A stretch of 64,000 nucleotides of DNA. Origin: Pseudomonas brassicacearum subsp. neoaurantiaca (GTDB lineage: Bacteria; Pseudomonadota; Gammaproteobacteria; Pseudomonadales; Pseudomonadaceae). Of this stretch, positions 32,103-40,646 are shown in pieces. Made by a program: the position numbers and the translations under genes. How positions within the stretch are numbered: the stretch's first letter is position 1; every line of letters begins with the position of its first letter. Location: NCBI RefSeq assembly GCF_013608025.1, contig NZ_VDLV01000037.1:65546-129545 (forward strand). The letters run 5' to 3'. The notes beneath the pieces were generated by a model. That model ran no database searches and was not told the DNA's origin. It was given only the letters and a program-made list of their open reading frames with translations.

Positions 32103-32876
32103 TTACTTGTCTTGGAACTCCGCCGCGCGCTTGGCCACGAACGCGGCCATGCCTTCCTTCTGGTCCTGCGTGGCGAATGCCGCGTGGAATACCCGGCGTT
32201 CGAAGCGCACGCCTTCAGAGAGGCTGACTTCAAAGGCGCGGTTGACGCTTTCCTTGATCATCATGCTGATGGGCACGGATTTGGAAGCAATCAACGCCGC
32301 CGTTTTCAGTGCTTCCTCCAGCAGCTCATCAGCCGGCACGATGCGCGCGACGATGCCGCAACGCTCGGCTTCCACCGCATCGATGAAGCGCCCGGTCAGG
32401 CACATTTCCATGGCCTTGGCCTTGCCCACTGCACGGGTCAGGCGCTGGGTACCGCCCATGCCCGGCAGCACGCCGAGGTTGATTTCCGGCTGGCCGAACT
32501 TGGCGTTGTCACCGGCCAGGATGAAATCGCACATCAACGCCAGCTCGCAGCCACCGCCCAAGGCAAAACCGTTCACCGCGGCGATGATCGGCTTGCGGCG
32601 GTTGGCGACGCGGTCGCTGTCGCAGAACAGATCGTCCAAGTAAATTTGCGGATAGGTCAGCTCGGCCATTTCCTTGATGTCGGCGCCGGCGGCGAAGGCT
32701 TTTTTCGAGCCGGTCAGCACGATGCAACCAATCTTCGGATCCGCCTCCAGGCTGTCCAGCGCCTGGTTCAGCTCGCTGACAATCTGCGCGTTAAGGGCAT
32801 TCAGCGCTTGGGGACGGTTAAGCGTGATCAGGCCGACGCGGTCCTGGATCTCCAATAAAATCGTTTCGTAATTCAT
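32103..32876 (-). CDS. Enoyl-CoA hydratase
   Basis: A 257-residue crotonase. It contains GLITLNRPQALNALNAQIVS, KAFAAGADIKEMAEL (oxyanion hole), NGFALGGGCELALMCDFILA, FGQPEINLGVLPGMGGTQRL (catalytic Glu region) and a C-terminal HAAFATQDQKEGMAAFVAKR. It hydrates short-chain trans-2-enoyl-CoA. It is the last gene of a five-gene minus-strand operon with acyl-CoA synthetase, SDR-type hydroxyacyl-CoA dehydrogenase, thiolase and acyl-CoA dehydrogenase, matching the gene order of the P. putida fadB1x/fadAx/fadB2x region. A GGAG-type ribosome site precedes ATG 32876. Confidence 0.9.
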   Translation of the reverse strand: MNYETILLEIQDRVGLITLNRPQALNALNAQIVSELNQALDSLEADPKIGCIVLTGSKKAFAAGADIKEMAELTYPQIYLDDLFCDSDRVANRRKPIIAAVNGFALGGGCELALMCDFILAGDNAKFGQPEINLGVLPGMGGTQRLTRAVGKAKAMEMCLTGRFIDAVEAERCGIVARIVPADELLEEALKTAALIASKSVPISMMIKESVNRAFEVSLSEGVRFERRVFHAAFATQDQKEGMAAFVAKRAAEFQDK

Positions 32877-32888
32877 GCAGGACTCCTT

Positions 32889-34016
32889 TCAAAGATTGCG
32901 CGAAATAACCATGCGCTGGATGTCGCTGGTGCCTTCGTAGATCTGGCAGACGCGCACGTCGCGGTAGATGCGCTCCAGCGGGAAATCGTTGAGATAACCG
33001 TAGCCGCCCAGGGTTTGCAGCGCCATGGAGCAGACCTTCTCGGCCATTTCCGAGGCGAACAGCTTGGCCATGGACGCCTCTACCAGCGCGGGCTGGCCGT
33101 CGTCGCGCAGTGCGGCGGCATGATGAACCATCTGCCGGGCCACGGCGATCTGGGTGGCCATGTCCGCCAGGCGGAACGCCACGGCCTGGTGTTCGATGAT
33201 CGGTTTGCCGAAGCTCTGGCGCTCGCGGGCATAGTCGCGCGCCGCTTCGAACGCCGCGCGGGCCATGCCCACCGACTGCGCCGCGATGCCGACCCGCCCG
33301 CCTTCCAGGTTCGCCAGGGCGATCTTGTAGCCCTCGCCCTCTTCGCCCAAGCGATTGGCCACCGGCACTTTCAGGTCCTCGAAGAGGATCTGGCAGGTGT
33401 CGGAAGCATGCTGGCCAAGTTTGTCCTCGACCCGCGCCACGCTGTAGCCCGGCGAATTGGTGGGCACGATAAAGGCGCTGATGCCGCGCTTGCCCGCGCT
33501 CGGATCGGTGACCGCGAACACGATGACCACGCCGGCGTTCTGCCCGGAGGTGATGAACTGCTTGCTGCCGTTGAGCACGTAATGGTCGCCCTCCAACCGC
33601 GCCCGAGTCTTCAGGCTGCTGGCGTCGGAACCGGCCTGGGGCTCGGTCAGGGCGAAGGCGCCGAGCATCGCGCCGCTGGCCAGGGGCGTGAGGAATCTGG
33701 CTTTTTGCTCATCAGTGCCGAACTTGAGGATCGGTACGCAGCCCACCGAGTTGTGCACGCTCATGATGGTCGAGCACGCCCCGTCGCCGGCGGCGATTTC
33801 TTCCAGCGTCATCGCGTAGGCCAGGTAACCCGTGTCGCAACCACCCCACTGTTCCGGCACCAACATGCCGAAAAAACCCAGGTCGGCCATTTCACCGATG
33901 GCTTCCTTGGGAAAACGGTGCTCGCGGTCCCACTCGGCCGAGAACGGTTTCAAACGCTCCTGGGCGAACTGCCGGGCCATGTCGCGAATTTGTGTCTGTT
34001 CTTCAGTCGGGAGCAT
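32889..34016 (-). CDS. Short-chain acyl-CoA dehydrogenase
   Basis: A 375-residue FAD enzyme with AFALTEPQAGSDASSLKTRA, GQHASDTCQILFEDLKVPVA, SVGMARAAFEAARDYARERQ, SMALQTLGGYGYLNDFPLE and YEGTSDIQRMVISRNL (catalytic-base glutamate). It dehydrogenates short acyl-CoA substrates to enoyl-CoA. It lies 12 bases from the enoyl-CoA hydratase gene and 9 from the thiolase gene, so all are co-transcribed. P. putida homologues in the same gene order act on C4-C8 acyl-CoA and support butanol and isoleucine use; assignment here is by order and family. A long antisense open frame (33015-35513) over this and the thiolase gene is a GC-bias artefact. Confidence 0.88.
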   Translation of the reverse strand: MLPTEEQTQIRDMARQFAQERLKPFSAEWDREHRFPKEAIGEMADLGFFGMLVPEQWGGCDTGYLAYAMTLEEIAAGDGACSTIMSVHNSVGCVPILKFGTDEQKARFLTPLASGAMLGAFALTEPQAGSDASSLKTRARLEGDHYVLNGSKQFITSGQNAGVVIVFAVTDPSAGKRGISAFIVPTNSPGYSVARVEDKLGQHASDTCQILFEDLKVPVANRLGEEGEGYKIALANLEGGRVGIAAQSVGMARAAFEAARDYARERQSFGKPIIEHQAVAFRLADMATQIAVARQMVHHAAALRDDGQPALVEASMAKLFASEMAEKVCSMALQTLGGYGYLNDFPLERIYRDVRVCQIYEGTSDIQRMVISRNL

Positions 34017-34025
34017 GGTGATTCC

Positions 34026-35213
34026 TTAGTACAGGCATTCAACGGCCATGGCCGTGGCTTCGCCGCCGCCGATACAGATCGCCGCGACGCCGCGCTTCAG
34101 GCCCTTCTGGCGCAGGGCCGACAACAGGGTCACGAGGATGCGTGCGCCAGATGCACCAATCGGATGCCCCAATGCGCAGGCGCCGCCGTGGACGTTGACC
34201 TTGTCATGGGGGATTTCCAGCTTGTCCATGGTCACCACACCCACCACGGCGAAAGCTTCGTTGACTTCGAACAGATCGACGTCGTCCAGGGACCAGCCGG
34301 TCTTGGCCATCAGCTTCTTGACCGCGCCAATCGGTGCCGTGGGAAACAGGCCCGGGGCGTCGGCAAAAGCCGCATGACCGTGAATGACCGCCAGTGGCTT
34401 CAAGCCGCGCTGTTGCGCCTGGCTCTGGCGCATCATCACCAGGGCCGCCGCGCCGTCGGAAATCGAACTGGCGTTGGCCGCCGTCACCGTACCGCCGTCA
34501 CGAAAGGCTGGCTTGAGCGTGGGGATCTTGTCGATCCGCGCCTTGGGCGGCTGCTCGTCGTGACGCACGGTGACCTGTTCCTTGCCGACCATCACCTGCA
34601 ACGGGACGATTTCGGCATCGAAACTGCCATCCTTGATCGCTTGCTGGGCGCGGGTGGTGGAGGCAATGGCGAAGGCGTCCTGGGCTTCACGGCTGTAGCC
34701 GTTGGCCTCGGCGCAGTCCTCGGCAAATGTGCCCATCAGGCGACCTTTGTCGTAGGCGTCCTCGAGGCCGTCGAGGAACATGTGGTCCAGCACCTTGCCG
34801 TGGCCCATGCGCAAGCCGGCGCGGGCGCGGTCCAACAGGTACGGGGCGTTGGACATGCTTTCCATGCCGCCCGCCACCACGACGTCGGCGCTGCCGGCGA
34901 CGAGCATGTCATGGGCGAGCATCGCCGCTTCCATGCCCGAGCCACACATCTTGTTCAGCGTGGTGCAACGGGTCGATTTGTTAAGCCCGGCGCCGAGCGC
35001 TGCCTGCCGCGCCGGTGCCTGGCCTTGCCCGGCGGCGAGCACGCACCCGAACAACACTTCTTCGACCGTGTCAGGTGCAATGCCGGCACGTTCCACGGCA
35101 GCCTTGATCGCGGCGGAACCCAGCTGCGGCGCGGTGAGGCTTTTCAGTTCACCCTGGAAGCCGCCCATCGGGGTGCGGACGGCGCTGACGATGACTATCG
35201 GATCGTGAGACAT
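34026..35213 (-). CDS. Acetyl-CoA acetyltransferase (thiolase)
   Basis: A 395-residue biosynthetic/degradative thiolase. It shows the acylated-cysteine motif CTTLNKMCGSGMEAAMLA, the NEAFAVVGVVTMDK motif and the C-terminal catalytic pair in GGACALGHPIGASGARIL and GVAAICIGGGEATAMAVE (second Cys). It cleaves acetoacetyl-CoA or 2-methylacetoacetyl-CoA. It is central in the five-gene operon, between the hydroxyacyl-CoA dehydrogenase and acyl-CoA dehydrogenase genes. With those enzymes it would complete beta-oxidation of short or methyl-branched acyl-CoA such as in isoleucine degradation. Family identification is firm; exact substrate is inferred from context. Confidence 0.92.
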   Translation of the reverse strand: MSHDPIVIVSAVRTPMGGFQGELKSLTAPQLGSAAIKAAVERAGIAPDTVEEVLFGCVLAAGQGQAPARQAALGAGLNKSTRCTTLNKMCGSGMEAAMLAHDMLVAGSADVVVAGGMESMSNAPYLLDRARAGLRMGHGKVLDHMFLDGLEDAYDKGRLMGTFAEDCAEANGYSREAQDAFAIASTTRAQQAIKDGSFDAEIVPLQVMVGKEQVTVRHDEQPPKARIDKIPTLKPAFRDGGTVTAANASSISDGAAALVMMRQSQAQQRGLKPLAVIHGHAAFADAPGLFPTAPIGAVKKLMAKTGWSLDDVDLFEVNEAFAVVGVVTMDKLEIPHDKVNVHGGACALGHPIGASGARILVTLLSALRQKGLKRGVAAICIGGGEATAMAVECLY

Positions 35214-35224
35214 GACAAATCCTC

Positions 35225-35989
35225 CTATTTGGCGGCCATGCGCAAGGCGCCGTCGAGACGGATCACCTCGCCGTTGAGCATGCTGTTTTCAATGATATGC
35301 CGGACCAGCGCCGCGTACTCGGCAGGTTTGCCCAGGCGCGGCGGGAACGGCACGCCGGCGGCCAGGGAATCACGCACTTCCGGGGTCATGCCGGCTATCA
35401 TCGGAGTTTCGAAAATACCGGGGGCGATGGTCATCACGCGGATGCCGAAACGCGCCAGTTCACGGGCGGCTGGCAGGGTCAGGCTGGCAATCGCACCCTT
35501 GGACGCGGAATAGGCTGCCTGGCCGATCTGACCGTCGAAAGCCGCCACCGACGCGGTGTTGATGATCACGCCGCGCTCGCCATCGGCGTTGGCTTCGGTT
35601 TCGGCAATGACCGCAGCGGCCAGGCGCAGCAGGTTGAAACTGCCGATCAGGTTAACGCTGATCACTTGGCTGAAACTGGCGAGGGCATGAGGACCGTTCT
35701 TACCGAGGATCTTCTCGCCGCGCACGATACCGGCGCAATTGACCAAGCCATTGAGGCCACCAAACGCATCGACCGTGGCCTTGACCGCCGCTTCGGCTGC
35801 CGCTTCGTTGCTGATGTCTGCGACCACGCTCTGGCAGCCAAGTTTTTGCGCCTGGGCAGCCACGGCGTCGGCATTGACGTCCAGCAGCATCACCTTGGCG
35901 CCGGCCTTGACCAGCATTTCACCGGTGGCCGCGCCGAGGCCGGAAGCGCCACCGCTGACGAGGAATATCTTGTTGTCGATCTGCATCAT
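35225..35989 (-). CDS. SDR-type 3-hydroxyacyl-CoA dehydrogenase (HSD10-like)
   Basis: A 253-254-residue short-chain dehydrogenase. It has FLVSGGASGLGAATGEMLVK, the NCAGIV motif (NAG-equivalent), INTASVAAFDGQIGQAAYSA with catalytic Ser, Tyr and Lys in YSASKGA, and APGIFETPM. It resembles mammalian HSD10 and bacterial FadB2x, which oxidise 2-methyl-3-hydroxybutyryl-CoA and related short substrates. Two adjacent ATGs (35989 and 35986) fit; AAGGA lies four to seven bases upstream. The ORF to 36136 extends into the preceding gene and is not used. It sits between the acyl-CoA synthetase and thiolase genes. Confidence 0.9.
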   Translation of the reverse strand: MMQIDNKIFLVSGGASGLGAATGEMLVKAGAKVMLLDVNADAVAAQAQKLGCQSVVADISNEAAAEAAVKATVDAFGGLNGLVNCAGIVRGEKILGKNGPHALASFSQVISVNLIGSFNLLRLAAAVIAETEANADGERGVIINTASVAAFDGQIGQAAYSASKGAIASLTLPAARELARFGIRVMTIAPGIFETPMIAGMTPEVRDSLAAGVPFPPRLGKPAEYAALVRHIIENSMLNGEVIRLDGALRMAAK

Positions 35990-36002
35990 GGTTTCCTTGG
36001 AT

Positions 36003-37667
36003 TCAAGCTGAAACGTTCTTCGCCAAGGTCTCTTGAACTTTGGCGATTTCCTGGTTGCGCAAGATAAAGCGCTGCAACTTGCCGCTCGGGGTTTTCGGCA
36101 AGTCGCTGACAAATTCGATTTCACGGGGATAGGCATGGGCTGCCAGGCGCTTGCGCACGTGCTGGCGCAATTCTTCGGCGAGCTCGGGGGCGGCGCGGTA
36201 TTGGGCGCTGAGCACCACGAAGGCTTTTACCAGCTCGGTACGCTCCGGATCAGGCTTGCCGATTACGGCGGCCTCGACCACGGCAGGGTGTTCGATCAGC
36301 GCACTTTCCACATCGAACGGGCCAACTCGGTAGCCGGACGTGGTGATCACGTCATCGCTGCGCCCGACGAAGCTGATGCTGCCGTCGGGGTTGAACTCGA
36401 CGGTGTCGCCGCTCAGGTAATAATCGCCGACGAAGGCCTTGGTCGGGCCGCCCTGATAACCGGCGAACCAGCACATCGGCGACTGGCTGCGATCGACCGC
36501 GAGAATGCCCGGTTGGCCGACGCCGAGCTCCTGGTGGTTGTCATCCAGCACTACGATGCGGTGGCCTGGCGAGGCAAAACCCGCCGCGCCCTGATGGACG
36601 GGGTGGTCAAGGCCGTGGTGATTGCACAGCACCATGCCCAGTTCGGTCTGGCCGTAATGGTCGTGGATCACCACGTTCAGGTTGTCGGCGAACCAACGAA
36701 TCACTTCGGGGTTCAGCGGCTCGCCGGCGCTGCTGACGATGCGCAGCTTGCCCTTGATCGACCGGGCGAACTGCTCGCCGCCAGCGATTAGCAGGCGATA
36801 GGCCGTGGGCGAGCCCGCCAGATTGGTGATGCCGTATTTGTTGATCACCCGACAGGTGCTGTCGAGGGTGAACGGGCCGTCGTAGAAGGTAATCGGATGT
36901 CCCAGCGCCAACGGGCCGGTCACGCCGAAATAGATGCCGTAGGCCCAGCCCGGGTCGGCGACGTTCCAGAACGCGTCTTCCGGCCGCAGGTCCACCGCGT
37001 CACGCATGTAGCTCTGGAACGCGACGATCGCCTTGAGCGGCACCGACAGCGCCTTGGCCGGGCCGGTGGTGCCGGAGGTGAACATCAACAGGAACGGGTC
37101 TTCGCCAGTCAGCATCAGGGGTTCGCACTGGTTGGACTGGTTGGCGACCTCGGCCCAGAAACTGTAATCGCCCCGCACGATGCCCTCGCCCTTTTCACCG
37201 CCGACCGTGACGATGGTGGGGCAATCGGCAACTTCATTGAGCTTGGGACGGTTGACCGCGTCAGTGACCACGACCCGCGCCCCGGAACTGCCGAGGCGGT
37301 GTTCGATGGCCTTGGGGCCAAACGCGGTGAACAGCGGCTGGTACACCGCGCCAATGCGCCAGGTGGCGAGCACGACGATCAGCAGTTCGGCGTTGCGTGG
37401 CAACAGGCCGGCCACCTTGTCGCCCTTACCGACGCCTTGGGCGCGCAGGAAATTGGCGAAACGCGCGGCGTTGTCCTGCAGGTCACGGTAGGTCCAGGTC
37501 GCGTCACTGCCGTCACGGCCTTCCCAGAACAGGGCGATGCGCCCCGGCAAGGCGTGCCGGTCACAACATTCGACACAGGCGTTGAGTGCCTCAAGCGAGC
37601 CGTGCAACGCGGCATTGACGGTGTTCAGGTAATCGAACTGCGACGTGGCGGACAAATAATCGCGCAT
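36003..37667 (-). CDS. Acyl-CoA synthetase (AMP-forming, short/medium chain)
   Basis: A 554-residue ANL-superfamily ligase. The adenylation motifs are LLMFTSGTTGPAKALSVPL (P-loop), DHYGQTELGMVLCNHHGL, YYLSGDTVEFNPDG, GRSDDVITTSGYRVGPFDVE and LPKTPSGKLQRFIL (catalytic Lys), all intact, in contrast to the ligase at 266. It activates a short-chain or branched fatty acid for the following beta-oxidation enzymes. ATG 37667 is chosen with AGGGATT eight bases upstream; the longer open frame to 37859 lacks a ribosome site. It is the first gene of the five-gene operon. The 382-base upstream gap (37668-38049) holds a REPIN and the promoter region; I see nothing else in it. Confidence 0.9.
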   Translation of the reverse strand: MRDYLSATSQFDYLNTVNAALHGSLEALNACVECCDRHALPGRIALFWEGRDGSDATWTYRDLQDNAARFANFLRAQGVGKGDKVAGLLPRNAELLIVVLATWRIGAVYQPLFTAFGPKAIEHRLGSSGARVVVTDAVNRPKLNEVADCPTIVTVGGEKGEGIVRGDYSFWAEVANQSNQCEPLMLTGEDPFLLMFTSGTTGPAKALSVPLKAIVAFQSYMRDAVDLRPEDAFWNVADPGWAYGIYFGVTGPLALGHPITFYDGPFTLDSTCRVINKYGITNLAGSPTAYRLLIAGGEQFARSIKGKLRIVSSAGEPLNPEVIRWFADNLNVVIHDHYGQTELGMVLCNHHGLDHPVHQGAAGFASPGHRIVVLDDNHQELGVGQPGILAVDRSQSPMCWFAGYQGGPTKAFVGDYYLSGDTVEFNPDGSISFVGRSDDVITTSGYRVGPFDVESALIEHPAVVEAAVIGKPDPERTELVKAFVVLSAQYRAAPELAEELRQHVRKRLAAHAYPREIEFVSDLPKTPSGKLQRFILRNQEIAKVQETLAKNVSA

Positions 37668-37879
37668 GACCAGAATCCCTCTGTACTTTTTATTGGTGGG
37701 GGAACCGTGAAGAGCAGGCAAATACTCGCGCCGAAGGGCTTGGGGGGCAATGGTCAAAGCCATCAAGTTGCTTGACTGGTTTGGCCATGGACTTAAGTCG
37801 GTGTTGCCAGGAGTGGCCTCATCGCGAGTTGGCTCGCTCCTAGATGCGATGCTGTTCACTTAAGGTCGTCTAAACACCT

Positions 37880-38010
37880 GTGGCGAGGGAGCTTGCTCCC
37901 GCTGGGCCGCGAAGCGGCCCCAAACCTGCAGAATGCGGAGCTGTAGATGTACCGCATTCGCCGGTTTTACGGCTGCTTCGCAGCCGAGCGGGAGCAAGCT
38001 CCCTCGCCAC
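37880..38010. repeat. REPIN, family 1
   Basis: The left unit contains GGGAGCTTGCTCCCGC and the right unit GCGGGAGCAAGCTCCC, with GTGGCGA and TCGCCAC outer flanks and about 83 bases between. It lies in the gap between the acyl-CoA synthetase start and the GT39 gene stop. Inside the loop is a further pair of GGGCCGCGAAGCGGCCC-like complementary stretches. Confidence 0.87.
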
Positions 38011-38049
38011 GGGGCCATCGTTTTTCTTAAGTGAGCTGTATTACTGCCG

Positions 38050-39570
38050 CTACAGAGGCTGTTTCCAGGCAAATGAATAGGCCTTTTCCGGCGCCGGGGG
38101 CTGGCAGCGCTGATTATCCGCATCGGCCCCTACCAAGAACCACTCGGCCCTGGACGTATCCCCGACCCGGCGGGCCTTTTGCGGGTCATAACAGCGCGCC
38201 AGTTCCCGTTCCGGCACCAAGACAAAGGCCTGCGGATGGCTGCGCAGCCAAGTGGCGGACTGCTCCAAGGCATCGCGAGTGTGAAAACCGAAATGCACGA
38301 TGGGCTGTCGGGCGAACAACCAATGACCTTCCCGCCAGCCCACCAGCACCAATTCACTGTTGCCCGTCAGTCGCGCCACCTCACGCATCAAAGTCTCATG
38401 GGGGTTGGCGCCTTCCTTGTGAGGCTCGATGAAACCGCGCACGAACCAGGCGCACAGCCACACCGCGGCCAAGGCAGCGAACACCACCCTGCCCCTCGGC
38501 CGCTTGCCGAACCAGCGACGCAGCATCCACGGCACCAAGGGCGCCACCAGCAGGATCAGGGCCGGCAACGCCGGAAAGATGTACAGCTTGCGCTTGCCGC
38601 TGCTCAGGCTGAAAAACAACAGGACCAGGATCACCCAACCGAGCAACACCAACACCCGGCCGTCGTGCTTGATGAGCTGCTTGCGCCAGGCTGGCACCAG
38701 CCAGGGGAGCATGAAAAACATGGGCAACCAGTATTTGGGAATCACCTGGACGATGAAATACCAGAACGGTTCGCGGTGCTCCCAGGCGTTGGCATAACGC
38801 CCCGCCGTCTGTTTGAACAGGATCTCCTGGACATACGCCAGGCTATCAGGGCTGCCCTGCCCGACGATCACCAGCAAAGGCCCGAGCCATAACGCTATGG
38901 CCATCAACGCAACGACCAGCCCCAACCACCAAGCCAACGCGTTGCCGGGCATCGGCACCACGCCTTTCCAGCCCTTGCGCAACGCATACGCGTAGGGAAT
39001 CAGCATCAACGCCGGCAGAAACCCCACGCCCTTGCTGATGATCCCGAACCCCATCGCCGCGCAGGCCGCGTAGTACCAGCCCCAGGCCGGGCCGAGCAGC
39101 AGGTGGCGGCACAAGCCGTAGATACCCAGGATGGTCCAGAGCGCAAGAAACCCATCGATCTGCCCCGTGCGCAGAATGCTGTAGGTCTGGTAAGTCGCCA
39201 GGAACAACAGCGCAGCGATGCTTCCCACCCGCCGTCCCCACAGGCGCCGACCCAGGTCATACAGACACGCCGTGGTGACGCCGCCGGCCAGCAGCGCTGG
39301 CAAATACAGGGCAACTTTGGGCAGATGGGTCAACTGCACGAACAGCGCCACCGCCCACATGAACAGAGGCGGCTTGTCGGCGTAGATTTCACCGGCGCGA
39401 TGGGGAATGAACCACGAACCGTTTTGCAGCATTTCGAGGGCGACGCCGAGGAAGCGCTCTTCGTCGACATTCATCGGCTGGCGCCAACCCAGGCCGGCAC
39501 CGACCATGATCAAGGCCAGCGCCGCCCACGCCAGGCATTCCAGTCGCGAGCTGGACAGTCGTATCCTCAC
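38050..39570 (-). CDS. GT39 (ArnT-like) polyprenyl-phosphate-sugar transferase
   Basis: A 506-residue integral membrane glycosyltransferase of the PMT/ArnT superfamily (GT-C). The N-terminal loop has WRQPMNVDEERFLGVALEM with the acidic pair typical of these enzymes, then HRAGEIYADKPPLFMWAVAL. At least ten hydrophobic segments follow, and the soluble domain contains FSLSSGKRKLYIFPALPAL. It would move a sugar from a polyprenyl phosphate donor to lipid A, LPS core or a protein. GTG 39570, four bases past the LAB_N stop with AAGGG upstream, is used; an ATG at 39624 overlapping that gene is an alternative. It belongs to the four-gene module with GT2 and epimerase genes. Confidence 0.85.
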   Translation of the reverse strand: MRIRLSSSRLECLAWAALALIMVGAGLGWRQPMNVDEERFLGVALEMLQNGSWFIPHRAGEIYADKPPLFMWAVALFVQLTHLPKVALYLPALLAGGVTTACLYDLGRRLWGRRVGSIAALLFLATYQTYSILRTGQIDGFLALWTILGIYGLCRHLLLGPAWGWYYAACAAMGFGIISKGVGFLPALMLIPYAYALRKGWKGVVPMPGNALAWWLGLVVALMAIALWLGPLLVIVGQGSPDSLAYVQEILFKQTAGRYANAWEHREPFWYFIVQVIPKYWLPMFFMLPWLVPAWRKQLIKHDGRVLVLLGWVILVLLFFSLSSGKRKLYIFPALPALILLVAPLVPWMLRRWFGKRPRGRVVFAALAAVWLCAWFVRGFIEPHKEGANPHETLMREVARLTGNSELVLVGWREGHWLFARQPIVHFGFHTRDALEQSATWLRSHPQAFVLVPERELARCYDPQKARRVGDTSRAEWFLVGADADNQRCQPPAPEKAYSFAWKQPL

Positions 39571-39574
39571 CGTC

Positions 39575-39868
39575 TCAGCCCTTCCCCGGCACTTCGCGGT
39601 CTTCCCGCTCGTGATGCTTGGCAATCAGCTGCAGATTGCGCAAATAAACGATAAAACCGAAAGATTGGCCGACAATGAACACCGGGTCCTGGCGATAGAT
39701 CGCATAGGCCAGCAATAACGCGCTGCCGATGATGCTCAAGTACCAGAACCCCACGGGAATCACGCTGCGCTTCTTGTATTCGCTGTACAGCCATTGCAGG
39801 GCGAAACGCCCGGTAAATGCCAGCTGCCCCCCAAAGCCGACGGCCAGCCACAACGATTCTCTGCCCAT
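39575..39868 (-). CDS. Lipid A biosynthesis N-terminal domain (LAB_N) membrane protein
   Basis: A 97-residue membrane protein with three predicted helices. LAFTGRFALQWLYSEYKKRS and VIPVGFWYLSIIGSALLLAY are the LAB_N family signature, seen also as the N-terminal part of some LpxB proteins. Here the domain is stand-alone. Such small proteins usually accompany a GT2 and a GT39 enzyme and may help flip or present the polyprenyl-linked sugar. It lies one base from the GT2 stop and four bases from the GT39 start, so the three form a tight operon. The function is inferred from family and neighbours. Confidence 0.88.
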   Translation of the reverse strand: MGRESLWLAVGFGGQLAFTGRFALQWLYSEYKKRSVIPVGFWYLSIIGSALLLAYAIYRQDPVFIVGQSFGFIVYLRNLQLIAKHHEREDREVPGKG

Positions 39869-39869
39869 G

Positions 39870-40613
39870 TCAAACCTCGGTTTCTTGTGCGTGGGTGTCC
39901 AGGCGGGTGCGCTTTATCAGCCACCACACGCCGAACAGATCAAGTATGCCCACCAGGGCGCGGTCGAGGTTGCCGTAGTTGGAGACCCCCGCGCCGCGCT
40001 CACGATGGTTGACCGGCTGGACCAGCATCCGGCCGTTGTGGCGACGAATCAGCGCCGGAATGAAACGGTGCATGTGATCGAAATACGGCAGGCGCAGGAA
40101 CGCCTGGCGCTCGATCAGCTTGATGCCGCATCCGGTGTCCGGCGTCTGGTCCCTGAGCAGGCTGGCGCGCAGCTTGTTGGCGAATCGCGACGCCCAACGC
40201 TTGCTCGCCGTGTCGCGACGGTTGACGCGATGCCCGGCCACCAGCTTGACGCCCCCGGGCGCGCCCTCCGATCCACGGACCAGATCGAGCATCTTCGGCA
40301 AGTCCGCCGGGTCGTTCTGACCGTCGCCATCCAGAGTCGCCAGCCAATGCCCGCGCGCCACGTCGGCGGCGTGGAAAATCGAGGTACTTTGGCCGAGGGA
40401 ACGGGCATGACTGAGTACCCGCAACTGGGGATAGCCGTCGCGTTGCAACGCACGCAGTTCGGCCGCCGTAGCATCGGTGCTGCCATCGTCGACCACGATG
40501 ACTTCGAAGGCCTCGTCGACCAGCGCCGCTCGCACTTCTTCCAGCAAGGGAATCAGGTTGCCGGCTTCGTTCTTCGCCGGAATCAGGACCGACACATAAG
40601 GGGTTTCGTGCAT
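39870..40613 (-). CDS. GT2 polyprenyl-phosphate glycosyltransferase (ArnC/DPM1-like)
   Basis: A 247-residue family 2 glycosyltransferase without the C-terminal membrane helices of ArnC. It shows the N-terminal VSVLIPAKNEAGNLIPLLE, VIVVDDGSTDATAAEL, the DXD-like LDGDGQNDPADLP and the acceptor-side PDTGCGIKLIERQAF and RRHNGRMLVQPVNHRERGAG. Enzymes of this type transfer a sugar from a nucleotide to undecaprenyl phosphate. The neighbouring uronic acid epimerase suggests galacturonate as the sugar. It lies 33 bases downstream of the epimerase gene. Absence of transmembrane segments makes the neighbouring LAB_N protein a plausible membrane partner. Confidence 0.87.
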   Translation of the reverse strand: MHETPYVSVLIPAKNEAGNLIPLLEEVRAALVDEAFEVIVVDDGSTDATAAELRALQRDGYPQLRVLSHARSLGQSTSIFHAADVARGHWLATLDGDGQNDPADLPKMLDLVRGSEGAPGGVKLVAGHRVNRRDTASKRWASRFANKLRASLLRDQTPDTGCGIKLIERQAFLRLPYFDHMHRFIPALIRRHNGRMLVQPVNHRERGAGVSNYGNLDRALVGILDLFGVWWLIKRTRLDTHAQETEV

Positions 40614-40646
40614 GGCGTTCCAATCTAAATCACAGGAATGGGTGGG

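Noticed and set aside
33015..35513. 832-codon open frame on plus strand
   Set aside because: It lies antisense to intact acyl-CoA dehydrogenase and thiolase genes, has no domain signature and is a codon-bias shadow common in GC-rich genomes.
37668..37859. N-terminal extension of the acyl-CoA synthetase
   Set aside because: No domain match and no ribosome site; the family start fits ATG 37667.
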